Counted from the stretch's first letter, positions 1 to 12,392 are shown. The stretch is 64,000 nucleotides of DNA from a bacterium (GCA_016124905.1 WGMV01000025.1:1-64000), one strand, 5' to 3'. The notes: a model not told the origin generated them from the letters alone. Made by a program: numbers and translations.

Positions 1-195
1 GATATGGGGAAAGGTGAAGGTGATGATCTGCCCGGCATAGGATGGGTCGGTCATCACTTCCTGATAGCCGGTCATGGCCGTGTTAAAGCAAAGTTCGCCA
101 ATGGCTTCCCCTTCTGCTCCAATACCTTCTCCCCAAAACACATCGCCATCATCTAAAACCAAGGCAGCATTATAGGCAGGGCGGGCAGACGCCAT
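1..195 (-). CDS. carA: Carbamoyl-phosphate synthase small subunit, 5' part only
   Basis: Only the first 65 codons lie in the window; the gene runs off the left edge. Translated from the ATG at 195 it reads [17 protein letters not shown] and then contains [20 protein letters not shown], which matches the conserved N-terminal domain of CarA. CarA is the glutaminase subunit that supplies ammonia to CarB for carbamoyl phosphate, the precursor of pyrimidines and arginine. The catalytic glutaminase domain is outside the window. It is divergent from dnaG, an arrangement known in alphaproteobacteria. Confidence 0.93.
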   Translation of the reverse strand, partial: MASARPAYNAALVLDDGDVFWGEGIGAEGEAIGELCFNTAMTGYQEVMTDPSYAGQIITFTFPHI

Positions 196-274
196 GGGTC
201 CTCACTATCTTTCCGGGCAAACTTGCGAGCGTTTAATGGACCATTGGGCATGCGTCAATCAATTTTTCATTTTT

Positions 275-302
275 TTGACTGCTTTGGAAACCCGCGTAAA
301 TA
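275..302 (+). promoter_or_regulatory. Candidate sigma-70 promoter for dnaG
   Basis: TTGACT at 275-280 is followed after 16 bp by TAAATA at 297-302, in the 122-bp divergent gap between carA and dnaG. The -35 box is good and the -10 box is poor. The dnaG start at 318 would leave a leader of about 10 nt, and no clear Shine-Dalgarno sequence is visible. Confidence 0.4.
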
Positions 303-317
303 TGTTAATCATTCCGC

Positions 318-2099
318 ATGACCACCTTCCCCCGAGCCCCTACTTATCAACGCGAGTTCTTGGACCGGCTTCGAGACTCCGTCCCGGTTTCGCAGGTATT
401 GGCGCGTTTCATTCCGCTCAAGCGCAATGGCCGCCTCTGGAAGGCCTGCTGCCCGTTCCATAAGGAAAAAACCCCCTCCTTCCAGGTGCAGGATGACCGC
501 CAGTCTTACCATTGCTTCGGCTGCGGCGCGCATGGCGATCATATCAAATTCCTGATGGAACATCAGCGCATGAGCTTCGCCGATGCCGTACGCGACATCG
601 CCGCCATGGCGGGCATCCCCCTGCCGGAGCAGCCAAGCTTTTCTTCCACCGGCCAACCGCAGGCCGCCCGCCCGCAGCACGAACGCGCCTATGCCATGCT
701 GGAGGCCGCCGCCGCCTGGTTTGAAAGCCAGCTCGCCAGCCCAGCCGGGTTGCAGGCCCGCGCCTACCTCGACAAGCGCGGCCTGAGCCAGACCATGCAG
801 GCGCGTTATCGCATCGGCCTGGCGCCGGACCACCGCCAGGCTCTGGGCACGCATCTAAAAACACTGGGTTTTGACGACCGCCTGATGATCGAACACGGCC
901 TGCTGATCGCGCCCGAAGCCGCGGGAAGCCAGCCCTACAGCCGCTTCCGCAGCCGCCTGATGATTCCTATCAAAAATCGCCAGGGCAAGGTTATCGCCTT
1001 CGGCGGGCGCATTCTGGGTGAAGGCCAGCCGAAATACCTCAACTCCCCCGAAACCCCGCTATTCCAAAAACGCCTGACGCTTTTTAACCTCGATACCGCC
1101 CGCAAACCCGCGCACGACAACAACCGCGTGCTGGTGGTGGAAGGCTACATGGACGTCATCGCCCTCGTGCAGGCGGGCATGGAAGAAGCCGTCGCCCCGC
1201 TTGGCACCGCCGTGACGGAAGAACATCTGGGCACCCTCTGGCAATTGTCCGACCGCCCCATCCTTTGCCTGGACGGTGACACGGCGGGTCAGCGCGCCAT
1301 GCTCCGTGTGGCCGATATGGCCCTCCCTCTCATGCAATCCGGCAAGGATTTGCGCTTCGCCATCCTCCCAGCCGGAGAAGATCCCGACAGCCTGCTGAAA
1401 AAACCGGATGGAACCGCCAAAATGGAGGCCTGCCTTGCTCAGGCCGTTCCTCTGTCGCAGGCTCTCTGGCAAAGTCGCCTGAATGCCGCCCCGCACGCCA
1501 CACCCGAAGAGCTCGCCAGCCTTGGCCGCAACCTGCGTGAGCTGGAAAAGAAGGTGAAGGATGATTTTTACCGGGAATCCCTCGGGGATTTCTTCCGTGC
1601 CAAGCTTTACGAACTGAAACAGGCAGCGCGCCAGGCCGCCTTTACGGCCAGCAAAGCCAGGGCAAACCCGGCCTCCGGACGCATGCGCTATCAGCCCGCA
1701 CCCAAAAACCAGCCCGCCCGCAGCAGCCTGGCCGCCCCCAGCCGTGACATGCGCGCCATCCCCATCATGGCCTGGCTTATGCGCCACCCCGATCTCGTAG
1801 AACGGGCCGATGTGGAAGAGGCCCTGGCCGCGCTTGAGTTGCAAAGCCTTGAAATGCGCCATCTGCAAACCTATCTGCTGAATGACCGCCTGATGGGCGC
1901 GCTCCCGCCTGATGCCCCGGCGGTGGCGCAGCTTATCGCGCGGTTACAGGCATTTACCTTTCCGGATGAGGCCAGTCTTCATCCGCCTCATGTACACGCC
2001 ATGCAGCTTTTCGGCCAGATGGCGGAGCATGAAAAAGGCCTTGCCGGGCTTCCCCGACCTGTTTCCCCCTCTCGAAACAGGGCCGGAAAAGCCGTTTAA
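318..2099 (+). CDS. dnaG: DNA primase DnaG
   Basis: 593 aa, close to the usual bacterial length. DnaG makes RNA primers at the replication fork for DNA polymerase III. The N-terminal CHC2 zinc-binding motif is visible: Cys45-x2-His48 (CPFH) and Cys66-x2-Cys69 (CFGC). The RNA-polymerase core follows, with the TOPRIM signature VEGYMDVIAL near residue 275 and LDGDTAGQRA about 45 residues later. The C-terminal third, rich in Ala and Gln, is the variable DnaB-interaction region. It is followed after 130 bp by rpoD, the macromolecular-synthesis order seen in many proteobacteria but here without rpsU. The start is supported by alignment of the first residues with the family; no strong ribosome binding site precedes it. 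Confidence 0.97.
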   Translation: MTTFPRAPTYQREFLDRLRDSVPVSQVLARFIPLKRNGRLWKACCPFHKEKTPSFQVQDDRQSYHCFGCGAHGDHIKFLMEHQRMSFADAVRDIAAMAGIPLPEQPSFSSTGQPQAARPQHERAYAMLEAAAAWFESQLASPAGLQARAYLDKRGLSQTMQARYRIGLAPDHRQALGTHLKTLGFDDRLMIEHGLLIAPEAAGSQPYSRFRSRLMIPIKNRQGKVIAFGGRILGEGQPKYLNSPETPLFQKRLTLFNLDTARKPAHDNNRVLVVEGYMDVIALVQAGMEEAVAPLGTAVTEEHLGTLWQLSDRPILCLDGDTAGQRAMLRVADMALPLMQSGKDLRFAILPAGEDPDSLLKKPDGTAKMEACLAQAVPLSQALWQSRLNAAPHATPEELASLGRNLRELEKKVKDDFYRESLGDFFRAKLYELKQAARQAAFTASKARANPASGRMRYQPAPKNQPARSSLAAPSRDMRAIPIMAWLMRHPDLVERADVEEALAALELQSLEMRHLQTYLLNDRLMGALPPDAPAVAQLIARLQAFTFPDEASLHPPHVHAMQLFGQMAEHEKGLAGLPRPVSPSRNRAGKAV

Positions 2100-2163
2100 A
2101 AAACAGGTTAAATAAAAAAGCGCTTTAACTTTATGTAAAAATTCGCATGATACGCGCTTTTGG

Positions 2164-2183
2164 TGGCATGGGTTACCATGCCA
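2164..2183 (+). promoter_or_regulatory. Hairpin in the dnaG-rpoD gap
   Basis: TGGCATGG and CCATGCCA form an 8-bp perfect stem with a GTTA loop, 47 bp before the rpoD ATG. No T-run follows, so it does not look like an intrinsic terminator. It may be a leader hairpin or a protein site. The 2100-2229 gap also holds AAAAGCGC (2116-2123) and GCGCTTTT (2154-2161) as a looser inverted pair. Function unknown. Confidence 0.3.
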
Positions 2184-2229
2184 ATAAATATGCTATTCTT
2201 TTATCTGGGCTCTGACGTAGGACGCAAAC

Positions 2230-5136
<2,907 letters not shown>

Positions 5137-5137
5137 C

Positions 5138-5165
5138 AAAAAGCCCCGCTCTGCGGGGCTTTTTT
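5138..5165 (+). terminator. Intrinsic terminator after rpoD
   Basis: A-tract, then GCCCCGC (5143-5149), TCT loop, GCGGGGC (5153-5159), then six T. It starts 1 nt after the rpoD stop codon. The A-tract on the other side could allow some activity on the minus strand. Confidence 0.9.
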
Positions 5166-5301
5166 CTTTCTGCCATATCCGCCTGAAAACCCTGCATTGC
5201 TGCGCCGCAGCGGCGAATTCTCTGGCCTTGTCCCGCCTGTGTAATATTATGAGACTATACAAAAACGGATGCTCAACGAAGCATTCGCACAGGGACTTAA
5301 C

Positions 5302-7185
5302 ATGTACAATAACTGCACGGCGATCAACAAGCACCCGTTGAGCGTTCTCTACAAACAGGTCTTGTCGGTATGCCGCAACACCGCCGCTTTCCTGAAGCGG
5401 GAGGAAGGGCAGGACCAGCCCTTGCAAACCGGTGTGCGCGACGCCGTTAAAACCATGCTGGAACGCATGGAAGCCGCCAACCTCATCAATGCCACGCCCG
5501 AAGCCATCCTGACGACGCCCGGCATGCGCACGCCCCTGCACTCCTTACCGGTGGAAACGGTGCAATATCAGGCGCAGGCCATGAACATCCTGTTAAGCGA
5601 CCTGGCCAGCACCCTGGAGCCGGAAGATACGCTACCCCGCATCCGCGTGGCGCTGGATAACATCGATGAACATCAATACCGCGACCTGCATGCCTACGAG
5701 GGGTTTCTGGTGCCCAGCCGTGGCGGCATGTACAGCATGCTGCAATTCATCAACCTGCTGCAGCACAAGTCGCTGGCGGAATATTACGGCAACAATACCC
5801 ATGGCGGCAATCCGCATATCCACGAAGGCAATATCTTCGCCAAACCGGTGGTCATCCACCGCGAAGGCGATTTCTGGACCCCGCTGCTGGATCTGCTCCA
5901 GATCGACGAGGAAGGCCTTGCGCGTGACTGGAACATCCATTTTGCGGGCAGCCTGGAAGAATGCGCCGAGAAAATGACCGAAGGCTGGTGGCGCTATCGC
6001 AACGGCCCGCATTATCAACCCGCGCAGTGGCAGGGCAATATTCCCGAATGGGATGACCGCAAGCTGGTCATCCTCTTTTCGCGCACCGCTGAAAAGCTGG
6101 AGGATATAAAAGCCGCCATCGCCAACAGGCCGGAATATGCGCACATCACCGTCACCGATATCGGAGAGATTGAGCATCTGATGGCCCATGCCGATATTCG
6201 CGACGGCAACGGCCGACATGTCACCTTCGCCTTCCAAAGCCCACTGGAAACCAGCCTGAGCTATTCCGGCAACGCCGAGGAAAAACTCGCCGCGGCCTTC
6301 GACGCCATGAAACAGATCGGCATGACGCGTGACCAGGATGGAAACCAGACGGATGCCGGACGCCAGGCTACACGCTTTCTACTCGATCATTTCGGCGTGG
6401 GTTACAGCAACGTGCTCATCATGGTGGACGATGCCGGGCTCAACCTCAATGAACGCGAAAGCAGCGAACATTTCACCTTCCCCGCGCTGGACAACCTTCC
6501 GACGGACGCCATCGAGCGCAGCATCGAAGGCATGACCTTGAACGAACTCTATAAATGCATGCATGAAAGCAACTGCCTGGAACAGCTTCGCACCCGGCTG
6601 GCAACGGAGTTTCAACAACCTATCGACAACGACATGCTGGGCGACTGGATGCTTTACGTCATCTGGAATACCACACTGGTGAACAACCTGCCCTTTCCCG
6701 GCGTGGAACTGGCCTACGCGCGCGATGCGGCGGGCGGTTTCGGCCCCCTGATGAAGCGGCTTCAGCAGGCGGCGGAAACCGCCCTGCCCGATGCACAATC
6801 CACCATCAACAGCAATTACACCCAGCTTGCCTGCTCGCTGGATGCGTTGCGCGGCACGGTGGATATCACCCGCGTGCTGGCGGTGCATGATGCGCGCGAC
6901 TACCTGCTTGCCCGTTCCGATCATGAAGGACGCGGCTACGCACCCGAACTGCCGCTGGAAAAAGCGAGCACCTGGCATTTCTCCATTCCGCTGGATGATC
7001 ACCGCACCGTGCGCGAACTGCCGCCCGAGGAGGCCGCGTTCCATAACCAGCGGCAATCCTGCTTCCTGACCCTGCTGGATGAATTGCAGGCATTAAGCCA
7101 TTCCATCGCGACGCAAGCGGACCGGGACGACGGCGCCATCCTCACCTCCAACGCCGCCGACGGCACCTACAAAACGGTGGCCTAG
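5302..7185 (+). CDS. Protein of unknown role with Ham1/RdgB-like motifs
   Basis: 627 aa; I do not recognise the full-length family. The ATG at 5302 is chosen over an upstream in-frame ATG at 5269 because AGGGA lies 6 nt before it. The middle (about 252-385) reads like a non-canonical purine NTP pyrophosphatase: KLVILFSRTAEKLEDIKAAI resembles the first strand and helix with the substrate lysine, ETSLSYSGNAEEKLAAA resembles the family pattern ETGLTFxxNAxxKA, and VDDAGLNLNE resembles the catalytic DDSGL loop. The flanking 250 N-terminal and 240 C-terminal residues are unassigned. No signal peptide or membrane segment is seen. It stands alone after the rpoD terminator and is convergent with rmuC, whose stop is 6 bp away. 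Function is inferred from motifs only. Confidence 0.75.
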   Translation: MYNNCTAINKHPLSVLYKQVLSVCRNTAAFLKREEGQDQPLQTGVRDAVKTMLERMEAANLINATPEAILTTPGMRTPLHSLPVETVQYQAQAMNILLSDLASTLEPEDTLPRIRVALDNIDEHQYRDLHAYEGFLVPSRGGMYSMLQFINLLQHKSLAEYYGNNTHGGNPHIHEGNIFAKPVVIHREGDFWTPLLDLLQIDEEGLARDWNIHFAGSLEECAEKMTEGWWRYRNGPHYQPAQWQGNIPEWDDRKLVILFSRTAEKLEDIKAAIANRPEYAHITVTDIGEIEHLMAHADIRDGNGRHVTFAFQSPLETSLSYSGNAEEKLAAAFDAMKQIGMTRDQDGNQTDAGRQATRFLLDHFGVGYSNVLIMVDDAGLNLNERESSEHFTFPALDNLPTDAIERSIEGMTLNELYKCMHESNCLEQLRTRLATEFQQPIDNDMLGDWMLYVIWNTTLVNNLPFPGVELAYARDAAGGFGPLMKRLQQAAETALPDAQSTINSNYTQLACSLDALRGTVDITRVLAVHDARDYLLARSDHEGRGYAPELPLEKASTWHFSIPLDDHRTVRELPPEEAAFHNQRQSCFLTLLDELQALSHSIATQADRDDGAILTSNAADGTYKTVA

Positions 7186-7191
7186 GACGCC

Positions 7192-8745
7192 CTAAGCCGC
7201 CTCCGCCTTATCATCCCCATTGGTGAGATACTGCATCGGCTGCGCGGCTTCCTCCACCGCCTCTTCGGCTTCCAGTTCGATCATGTGCGTTTCCTCCAGC
7301 ACCGAGAAGCTCGGCAGCTGCTTTGGCAGATCCTTGTTCTTGGCCGGGCGGATGCCAAGTTTGCCGAGTTTGCGTGCGGTTGCCAGCAAACGACCATTCA
7401 CGGAGGCCGAGAACTCGCTATACTGCTCCGCCGCCTGCTTCAGGTTTTTGCCAATGGCCCCGGCCTTGCCCAGCGCCACGCCGGTACGGTCGAGCAATTC
7501 GGATACGGTCTGCATGATGAGTTCCTGGTTCTCCGCCTGCTGCGCCAGCTGAATTTCCATGCGGCAAAGCGCCATCAGCCCTGCCAGACCGGTTGGCCCT
7601 GCCAGGATGATATTGCTGTTCATGCAGCTCTGGGTGAATTCCGGGTCCGCCTGCTGAATATGGTCCAGCGCCGCTTCGCTTGGCAGATACATCACGTTCA
7701 GCACACGGCGGATGCCCTGCTTGCCGTTAGCCTGCTTATGTGCCGCGCGCACGGCCTGTTCGTAATCCTTGGCGGCCAGCCCTTTCAGGTGGCGCTGCAT
7801 ACTGCCCTTGAGGTTTTTAGCAGCCTCCAGCTTGGCGACTTCACCTTCCGCCGCGCCGAACTGCAGCAGAAACTGGCTGGCCTTGCTGTCGATCACCATC
7901 ACCGTTTCATGCGGCAGAAAGATGATCGCATCCGGCCGCAGCTTGTTGGCGGCCTCGCCTTCCACGCTGTATTGCATGCGGTAATCCCGCCCCGGCTGCA
8001 GACCGAATGCTTTGAGGGTATTTTCCAGGCCGATTTCGGAAAAACGCCCCACCTCGCCCGGCACGGTCAAGGCCTTCCACACACGCTCCACCGTGCCGCG
8101 CTGCTCGCCCACCTGCTCACGCAGCGTGGCCACATGCTGCAGTACCGTCTGGAATTCCTTGGTCAGCCCCTGCGTGGTTTTCTGGGTGGATTCCTCCTGC
8201 TGCTTGCGGGCTTCCTCCGCCTCGCGCTTGTGGTCTTCCAGCAATTTGCTGGAAAGCTGGTGGCCCGCTTCAAGCACGGAGGCTTTCGCCGCATGCAGGC
8301 TTTGTTCCTTCAGCGTCTCCCAGTCGCGCATGCGCTCTTCCATCGCCTTGATATCCTGCTGCACCAGCGCCACGCGCTGATCGGCCGCCTGCTTCTGCGT
8401 GAAGGCCATTTCGGCGCGGCTGATGGCCTGGGTGCGCTCTTCAAAGGCTTTCACGAGCTGTTTTTCCAGCTCTTCCATCCGTGTTTCCGCCGTCACCTGC
8501 GCTTTCAACGCCTCGGTCTTGGCCTCGCGCGCGGCGTCGATCTCCTCTTCCAGCGCGGCAAGGCGGTTACTCACCTGCTCATGCTGCACTTCCAGCGAAT
8601 GCGCCATGTTCTGCGCGGCATTCAGCTCGCCGATCAGGTGCTGCCTGTCCTGCAGCGCGCGCCACAGCGCAATCACGGCCCACGCCCCGGCCGCGGTGAT
8701 CACCAGCATCAACATGCCCATGCTGTTGGCTGCGAAACCTTCCAT
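7192..8745 (-). CDS. rmuC: RmuC family DNA recombination protein
   Basis: 517 aa. RmuC-family proteins limit inversions and rearrangements at inverted repeats in E. coli and are predicted nuclease-like proteins. A membrane anchor is seen at about residues 10-28, then a long Ala/Glu/Gln-rich coiled coil (about 30-200), then the RmuC domain, including GEVGRFSEIGLENTLKAFGL, RPDAIIFLP and MVIDSKAS (the PD-(D/E)XK-like strand). The start has GGGAGA about 6 nt upstream. It is divergent from lolA across a 130-bp gap. Confidence 0.93.
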   Translation of the reverse strand: MEGFAANSMGMLMLVITAAGAWAVIALWRALQDRQHLIGELNAAQNMAHSLEVQHEQVSNRLAALEEEIDAAREAKTEALKAQVTAETRMEELEKQLVKAFEERTQAISRAEMAFTQKQAADQRVALVQQDIKAMEERMRDWETLKEQSLHAAKASVLEAGHQLSSKLLEDHKREAEEARKQQEESTQKTTQGLTKEFQTVLQHVATLREQVGEQRGTVERVWKALTVPGEVGRFSEIGLENTLKAFGLQPGRDYRMQYSVEGEAANKLRPDAIIFLPHETVMVIDSKASQFLLQFGAAEGEVAKLEAAKNLKGSMQRHLKGLAAKDYEQAVRAAHKQANGKQGIRRVLNVMYLPSEAALDHIQQADPEFTQSCMNSNIILAGPTGLAGLMALCRMEIQLAQQAENQELIMQTVSELLDRTGVALGKAGAIGKNLKQAAEQYSEFSASVNGRLLATARKLGKLGIRPAKNKDLPKQLPSFSVLEETHMIELEAEEAVEEAAQPMQYLTNGDDKAEAA

Positions 8746-8875
8746 AGCGATCTCCCTGATTTATCGATGGCTTATAATACCTAACAAGACCGTAACTGGT
8801 GTTTTTATGAATACCTGTTAGAGAGGGGGACTGTAACAGATTCATCCATAAACGTCACCCATACGAAACAATCCC

Positions 8876-9508
8876 ATGAAACATTTGGCTAAACGCTTGA
8901 TATTCTGCTTCATGCTTCTGCTGGCCGCCCCCGCGCAGGCACAGGAGGCCTTCCCCGCCAAACCAGCGGATATCGAAGCCGTGAACAAATACATCAACAA
9001 CATCCATTCCCTGGTGGCGGATTTCACGCAGGTTGCGCCGGACGGCTCCATCGGCTACGGCAAATTCTTCCTTAAGCGCCCGGGCCGCTTCCGCTGGCAA
9101 TATGAGCCGCCCATCCCGCTGCTCATCATCGGCAATAATAACAACATGATTTATCATGACCTGGAACTAGACCAGGTGAGCAATGTTCCCACGCGCGACA
9201 ACCTTGCCAGCATCCTGGCCAAGCCGCAGCTGGACATTGCGAAAGATGTGAAGCTTGCCAAAGCTGAGCGCCGCGCCAACACGCTGCGACTCACCATTCA
9301 GGATAAGACCACGCCGAAGGATGGCAGCCTGACGCTGATCTTCACGCAAAACCCCGTCTCACTCAGCCAGCTGGAGGTGCTGGACGCCACCGGCAACCTC
9401 ACCCGTCTGAGCCTGAGCAACCTCGTCTATGGCAGCGACCTGAGCGACAAGCTCTTCACCATCGACCAGACATCCCGTCTGATGAAACGCGGCGGCGGAC
9501 GCAAGTAA
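8876..9508 (+). CDS. lolA: Outer-membrane lipoprotein carrier protein LolA
   Basis: 210 aa. LolA is a periplasmic chaperone that moves lipoproteins from LolCDE to the outer membrane. A signal peptide is clear (n-region MKHLAKR, hydrophobic core to LLLAAPAQAQ, cleavage after AQA). The mature part has the family features VADFTQVAPDG, GKFFLKRPGRFRWQYEPP (the Arg/Trp region) and SLTLIFTQNPVSLSQLEVLD. It ends 4 bp before the convergent M23 peptidase stop. BamD, encoded elsewhere in the window with a lipobox, would be a client. Confidence 0.93.
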   Translation: MKHLAKRLIFCFMLLLAAPAQAQEAFPAKPADIEAVNKYINNIHSLVADFTQVAPDGSIGYGKFFLKRPGRFRWQYEPPIPLLIIGNNNNMIYHDLELDQVSNVPTRDNLASILAKPQLDIAKDVKLAKAERRANTLRLTIQDKTTPKDGSLTLIFTQNPVSLSQLEVLDATGNLTRLSLSNLVYGSDLSDKLFTIDQTSRLMKRGGGRK

Positions 9509-9512
9509 CGCA

Positions 9513-10541
9513 TCAACGGACGGGCATACTCCAGTCCTCACGCAAAATCTCCTGCGCGCCGCGCTTCATGACGAAATGCGCCGTGTAGCTGCCCTTCTCC
9601 CACCCGGTTGCAGGCTGCTTCAGCCCGAATGACCAGAGCGTGGTTGCCTGCGGCCGCGGCTGCACCTCATGGCGCTTCACCAGTTCGCGCCCGTCCGGCG
9701 CCATCAGCTGCATATCCATCACATCACCCTCGCGCGCGCCGGCCACTTCCAGCCAGGCAATCAGCGCGGGGGCCGCCGTGGGCAGTTGCACAAATGGGTC
9801 CGTCCCCGCACGCGCGGGTTCCAGCTCTTCCTGCTTTTCCACAAACCCGTGCCCCAGCAGGTTCACCGGCTTATAGGCCAGCAGGTTCAGCGCCGCCTCA
9901 TCCCACAGCGGCTGCGCGCCTTCGGGGTGGCATCCCGCATCATTCTCGCCCTTTTCCGGCACCATGCGCCCGGTGAATGGGTCCACAGAGATGTTATGCT
10001 TACGAATCTCCGCATGCACATGCGGAAACTGCGCATTGCCCGAATGGCCGAGCATCGCCACCTTCTGCCCGCGCACCACCTGCTGCCCCGGCTGCACCTG
10101 GACCGATCCTTTGCGCAAATGGCATAGTTGCGACTGCCAGCCATCCGCATGGTCAATGACCACGCCATTGCCGCAGTCCTTGCCCTTAGGCAACCCACCG
10201 GGCAGCTGGCGCGGGTCCTTGTCTTCCATGCCGTCGCGCACGGCTTTCACCGTGCCGTCGGCCATTGCCAGCACCGGCACGCCGCGCTGCATGTCGGCAA
10301 TGTTCTTCACCCGCACATCCGTGCCGTCATGCCCATTATAGGTCATGGCGCCGCACTGATAATCCCGCCTGCCTTCGCCGGGGTCCGTATCCACATAATT
10401 CTGCACGAAGCACCGCCCCGGAGCGCAATCCACCGGGCTGGAGAAGCGCATGCTACTTTCCTCAGCGCACGCGCTCCCCAAAACGATATTCCATGTAATA
10501 GGCGTCATCATGAGGGCTATGGTTGAACGGCTGAATTTCAT
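9513..10541 (-). CDS. M23 family metallopeptidase, exported
   Basis: 342 aa from the start at 10541. LytM/M23 enzymes cleave peptidoglycan cross-bridges. The protein has NGHDGTDVRV (metal ligands H, D), then HADGWQSQLCHL and PHVHAEIRK, which supply the second HxH motif. A C-terminal domain of about 130 aa is unassigned. The start choice matters. From 10541 the protein begins with a good signal peptide (MKFSRSTIALMM to GSACA, then EES), but this overlaps the last 80 bp of the upstream GNAT gene in another frame. From 10451 there is a better ribosome binding site (GAGGAAA) but no export signal. I favour the longer form because the enzyme works outside the cytoplasm; both could be made. Confidence 0.85.
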   Translation of the reverse strand: MKFSRSTIALMMTPITWNIVLGSACAEESSMRFSSPVDCAPGRCFVQNYVDTDPGEGRRDYQCGAMTYNGHDGTDVRVKNIADMQRGVPVLAMADGTVKAVRDGMEDKDPRQLPGGLPKGKDCGNGVVIDHADGWQSQLCHLRKGSVQVQPGQQVVRGQKVAMLGHSGNAQFPHVHAEIRKHNISVDPFTGRMVPEKGENDAGCHPEGAQPLWDEAALNLLAYKPVNLLGHGFVEKQEELEPARAGTDPFVQLPTAAPALIAWLEVAGAREGDVMDMQLMAPDGRELVKRHEVQPRPQATTLWSFGLKQPATGWEKGSYTAHFVMKRGAQEILREDWSMPVR

Positions 10542-10938
10542 AGAACCCCACTTGCTGATAAAGTTTTCCTGCGGCTTCCAGTCGTCGCATGCTGTCCATG
10601 CGCAGCATCTTGTATCCGGCTTTTTCGGCCTGGTCCATCGCATGCGCCAGCAGCAACCGGCCAATCTTCAATCCCTGATAGGCAGGGGTGACATACAGCC
10701 GCTTGATTTCTGCCACCCCCTCCCCTTGTGCGTAAAATGCCGCCGTACCGGCAATGACACCATCCACAACCGCCACGAACAACCCGCCTTTGGGCGGGGC
10801 ATAGCGCCCCGGCAACCCGGCAAGCTCTTCCTCAAACCCCTGAAAGCAAAGGTCCACCTGCAGAAATGCCTCATATTCACGCCAGAGCCTGCGGATGGCG
10901 TCCATCTCCCCTTGCTGCGTTGCGGCGCGGATTTCCAT
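10462..10938 (-). CDS. GNAT family N-acetyltransferase
   Basis: 158 aa. The GNAT fold transfers an acetyl group from acetyl-CoA to an amine; the substrate is not predictable here. Motif A is visible as LYVTPAYQGLKIGRLLL (the Q-x-x-I-G acetyl-CoA loop), followed by the conserved end GFYEIQPFNHSPHDDAYYME. The start at 10938 is the ATG that begins MEIRAATQQGEMDA; a longer frame upstream would run into the sdaA start region and has no family similarity. It is divergent from sdaA and its 3' end overlaps the M23 signal-peptide region. Confidence 0.88.
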   Translation of the reverse strand: MEIRAATQQGEMDAIRRLWREYEAFLQVDLCFQGFEEELAGLPGRYAPPKGGLFVAVVDGVIAGTAAFYAQGEGVAEIKRLYVTPAYQGLKIGRLLLAHAMDQAEKAGYKMLRMDSMRRLEAAGKLYQQVGFYEIQPFNHSPHDDAYYMEYRFGERVR

Positions 10939-10999
10939 TGAACGCGCAGTCCCTTTGCCCCATAGATAAATCAGTTCTTTCCCTGGGTTTATTCTATCA

Positions 11000-12376
11000 A
11001 TGTCCTTAAGCGTTTTCGATCTTTTTTCCATCGGCGTCGGCCCTTCCAGTTCCCACACGGTTGGCCCCATGCGCGCCAGCGCCCATTTCGCCAACACCCT
11101 GCTGATGGCGCATGAACCATCTTCCATCACCCGCGTCATGGTTGAGCTTTACGGTTCACTCGCCCTCACCGGCATCGGCCACGGCACCGACAAGGCCGTG
11201 CTGCTCGGGCTGGAAGGCGAATATCCCGAAACGGTCGGCCTCGACAAACTCAGCAAACGTCCCGCCGCCATCAAGGAAGGCGACAGCCTGAAACTGGTGG
11301 GCCGTTACGCCGTGCCCTTCCATTTCAAAAATGATGTCATCTTCCGCAAGGCCGACGTGCTGCCCATGCATGCCAATGGCCTGCGCTTTGTCGCTTATGG
11401 AAAGAACGAAAAATTGTTGATGGAGTCCGTTTATTATTCCATCGGCGGCGGCTTCGTGGTGGATGGCGAGGGCAACCCTATTGGCGGCACCACGGCGCTG
11501 GTGGAAAAGCAGGAGCCCTATCCTTTCCGAACATTCGCCGAATTGCGCGAACATTGCGAGAAAAACGACCTCTACATCCACCAGGTGATGATGGCCAACG
11601 AGCGCTGCTGGCGCGGCGAAGATGCCATTCGTGAGAAACTCAACGACATCTGGGACGTCATGCGTCACTGCGTCGATACCGGCATTCATGGCGAGGGTAT
11701 CCTCCCTGGCGGCCTCAACGTGCGCCGCCGCGCGCCGGGCATCTACCAGAGCCTGCGCGGCACCACCAACCCCGAGCGCGTCAGCGGCGCCATGGACTGG
11801 CTCAGCGTCTACGCCATGGCGGTGAACGAGGAAAATGCCGGGGGCGGCCGCGTCGTCACCGCACCCACCAACGGCGCGGCGGGCGTCATCCCCGCCGTAT
11901 TATATTACTACCTGCACCATTCCCGCACCCCTCGGGCCGATGCCATTCAGGTCTACCTGCTCACCACCGGCGCCATAGGCATGCTTTACAAGCACGGCGC
12001 ATCTCTTTCCGCCGCCGAGGTTGGCTGTCAGGGCGAGGTCGGCGTGGCTTCCTCCATGGCCGCCGCCGGTTATGCCGCCCTTATCGGCGGCACGCTGAAC
12101 CAGATCGAGAATGCCGCTGAGATCGCCATGGAACACCATCTCGGCATGACCTGCGACCCCATCATGGGCCTTGTGCAGATCCCCTGCATCGAGCGCAACG
12201 CCATGGGCGCCATCAAGGCCGTCGGCTCCGCCAAACTGGCGCTGCATGAAGCAGGCACCAATATCGTCTCGCTCGATCGCGTCATCGCCACCATGCTGCA
12301 AACCGGCAAGGACATGATGAGCAAATACAAGGAAACCTCGCTTGGCGGCCTGGCCGTCAACGTGCCTGAGTGCTGA
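11000..12376 (+). CDS. sdaA: L-serine ammonia-lyase (L-serine dehydratase), single-chain iron-sulfur type
   Basis: 458 aa, the usual length for one-polypeptide SdaA/SdaB. It converts L-serine to pyruvate and ammonia using a [4Fe-4S] cluster. The start [20 protein letters not shown] is the hallmark beta-domain motif. In the alpha domain I see [36 protein letters not shown] and [12 protein letters not shown]; the Cys residues in these last three segments are the expected cluster ligands. The next gene (WecA-like) starts 16 bp downstream and could be co-transcribed, although the two have no obvious shared pathway. Confidence 0.96.
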   Translation: MSLSVFDLFSIGVGPSSSHTVGPMRASAHFANTLLMAHEPSSITRVMVELYGSLALTGIGHGTDKAVLLGLEGEYPETVGLDKLSKRPAAIKEGDSLKLVGRYAVPFHFKNDVIFRKADVLPMHANGLRFVAYGKNEKLLMESVYYSIGGGFVVDGEGNPIGGTTALVEKQEPYPFRTFAELREHCEKNDLYIHQVMMANERCWRGEDAIREKLNDIWDVMRHCVDTGIHGEGILPGGLNVRRRAPGIYQSLRGTTNPERVSGAMDWLSVYAMAVNEENAGGGRVVTAPTNGAAGVIPAVLYYYLHHSRTPRADAIQVYLLTTGAIGMLYKHGASLSAAEVGCQGEVGVASSMAAAGYAALIGGTLNQIENAAEIAMEHHLGMTCDPIMGLVQIPCIERNAMGAIKAVGSAKLALHEAGTNIVSLDRVIATMLQTGKDMMSKYKETSLGGLAVNVPEC

Positions 12377-12392
12377 TTAGGGAGTACTAGGA

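Noticed and set aside
7285-8784. A 499-codon plus-strand frame opposite rmuC.
   Set aside because: Antisense shadow of a gene with a good ribosome site and clear RmuC motifs; no start signal or family match.
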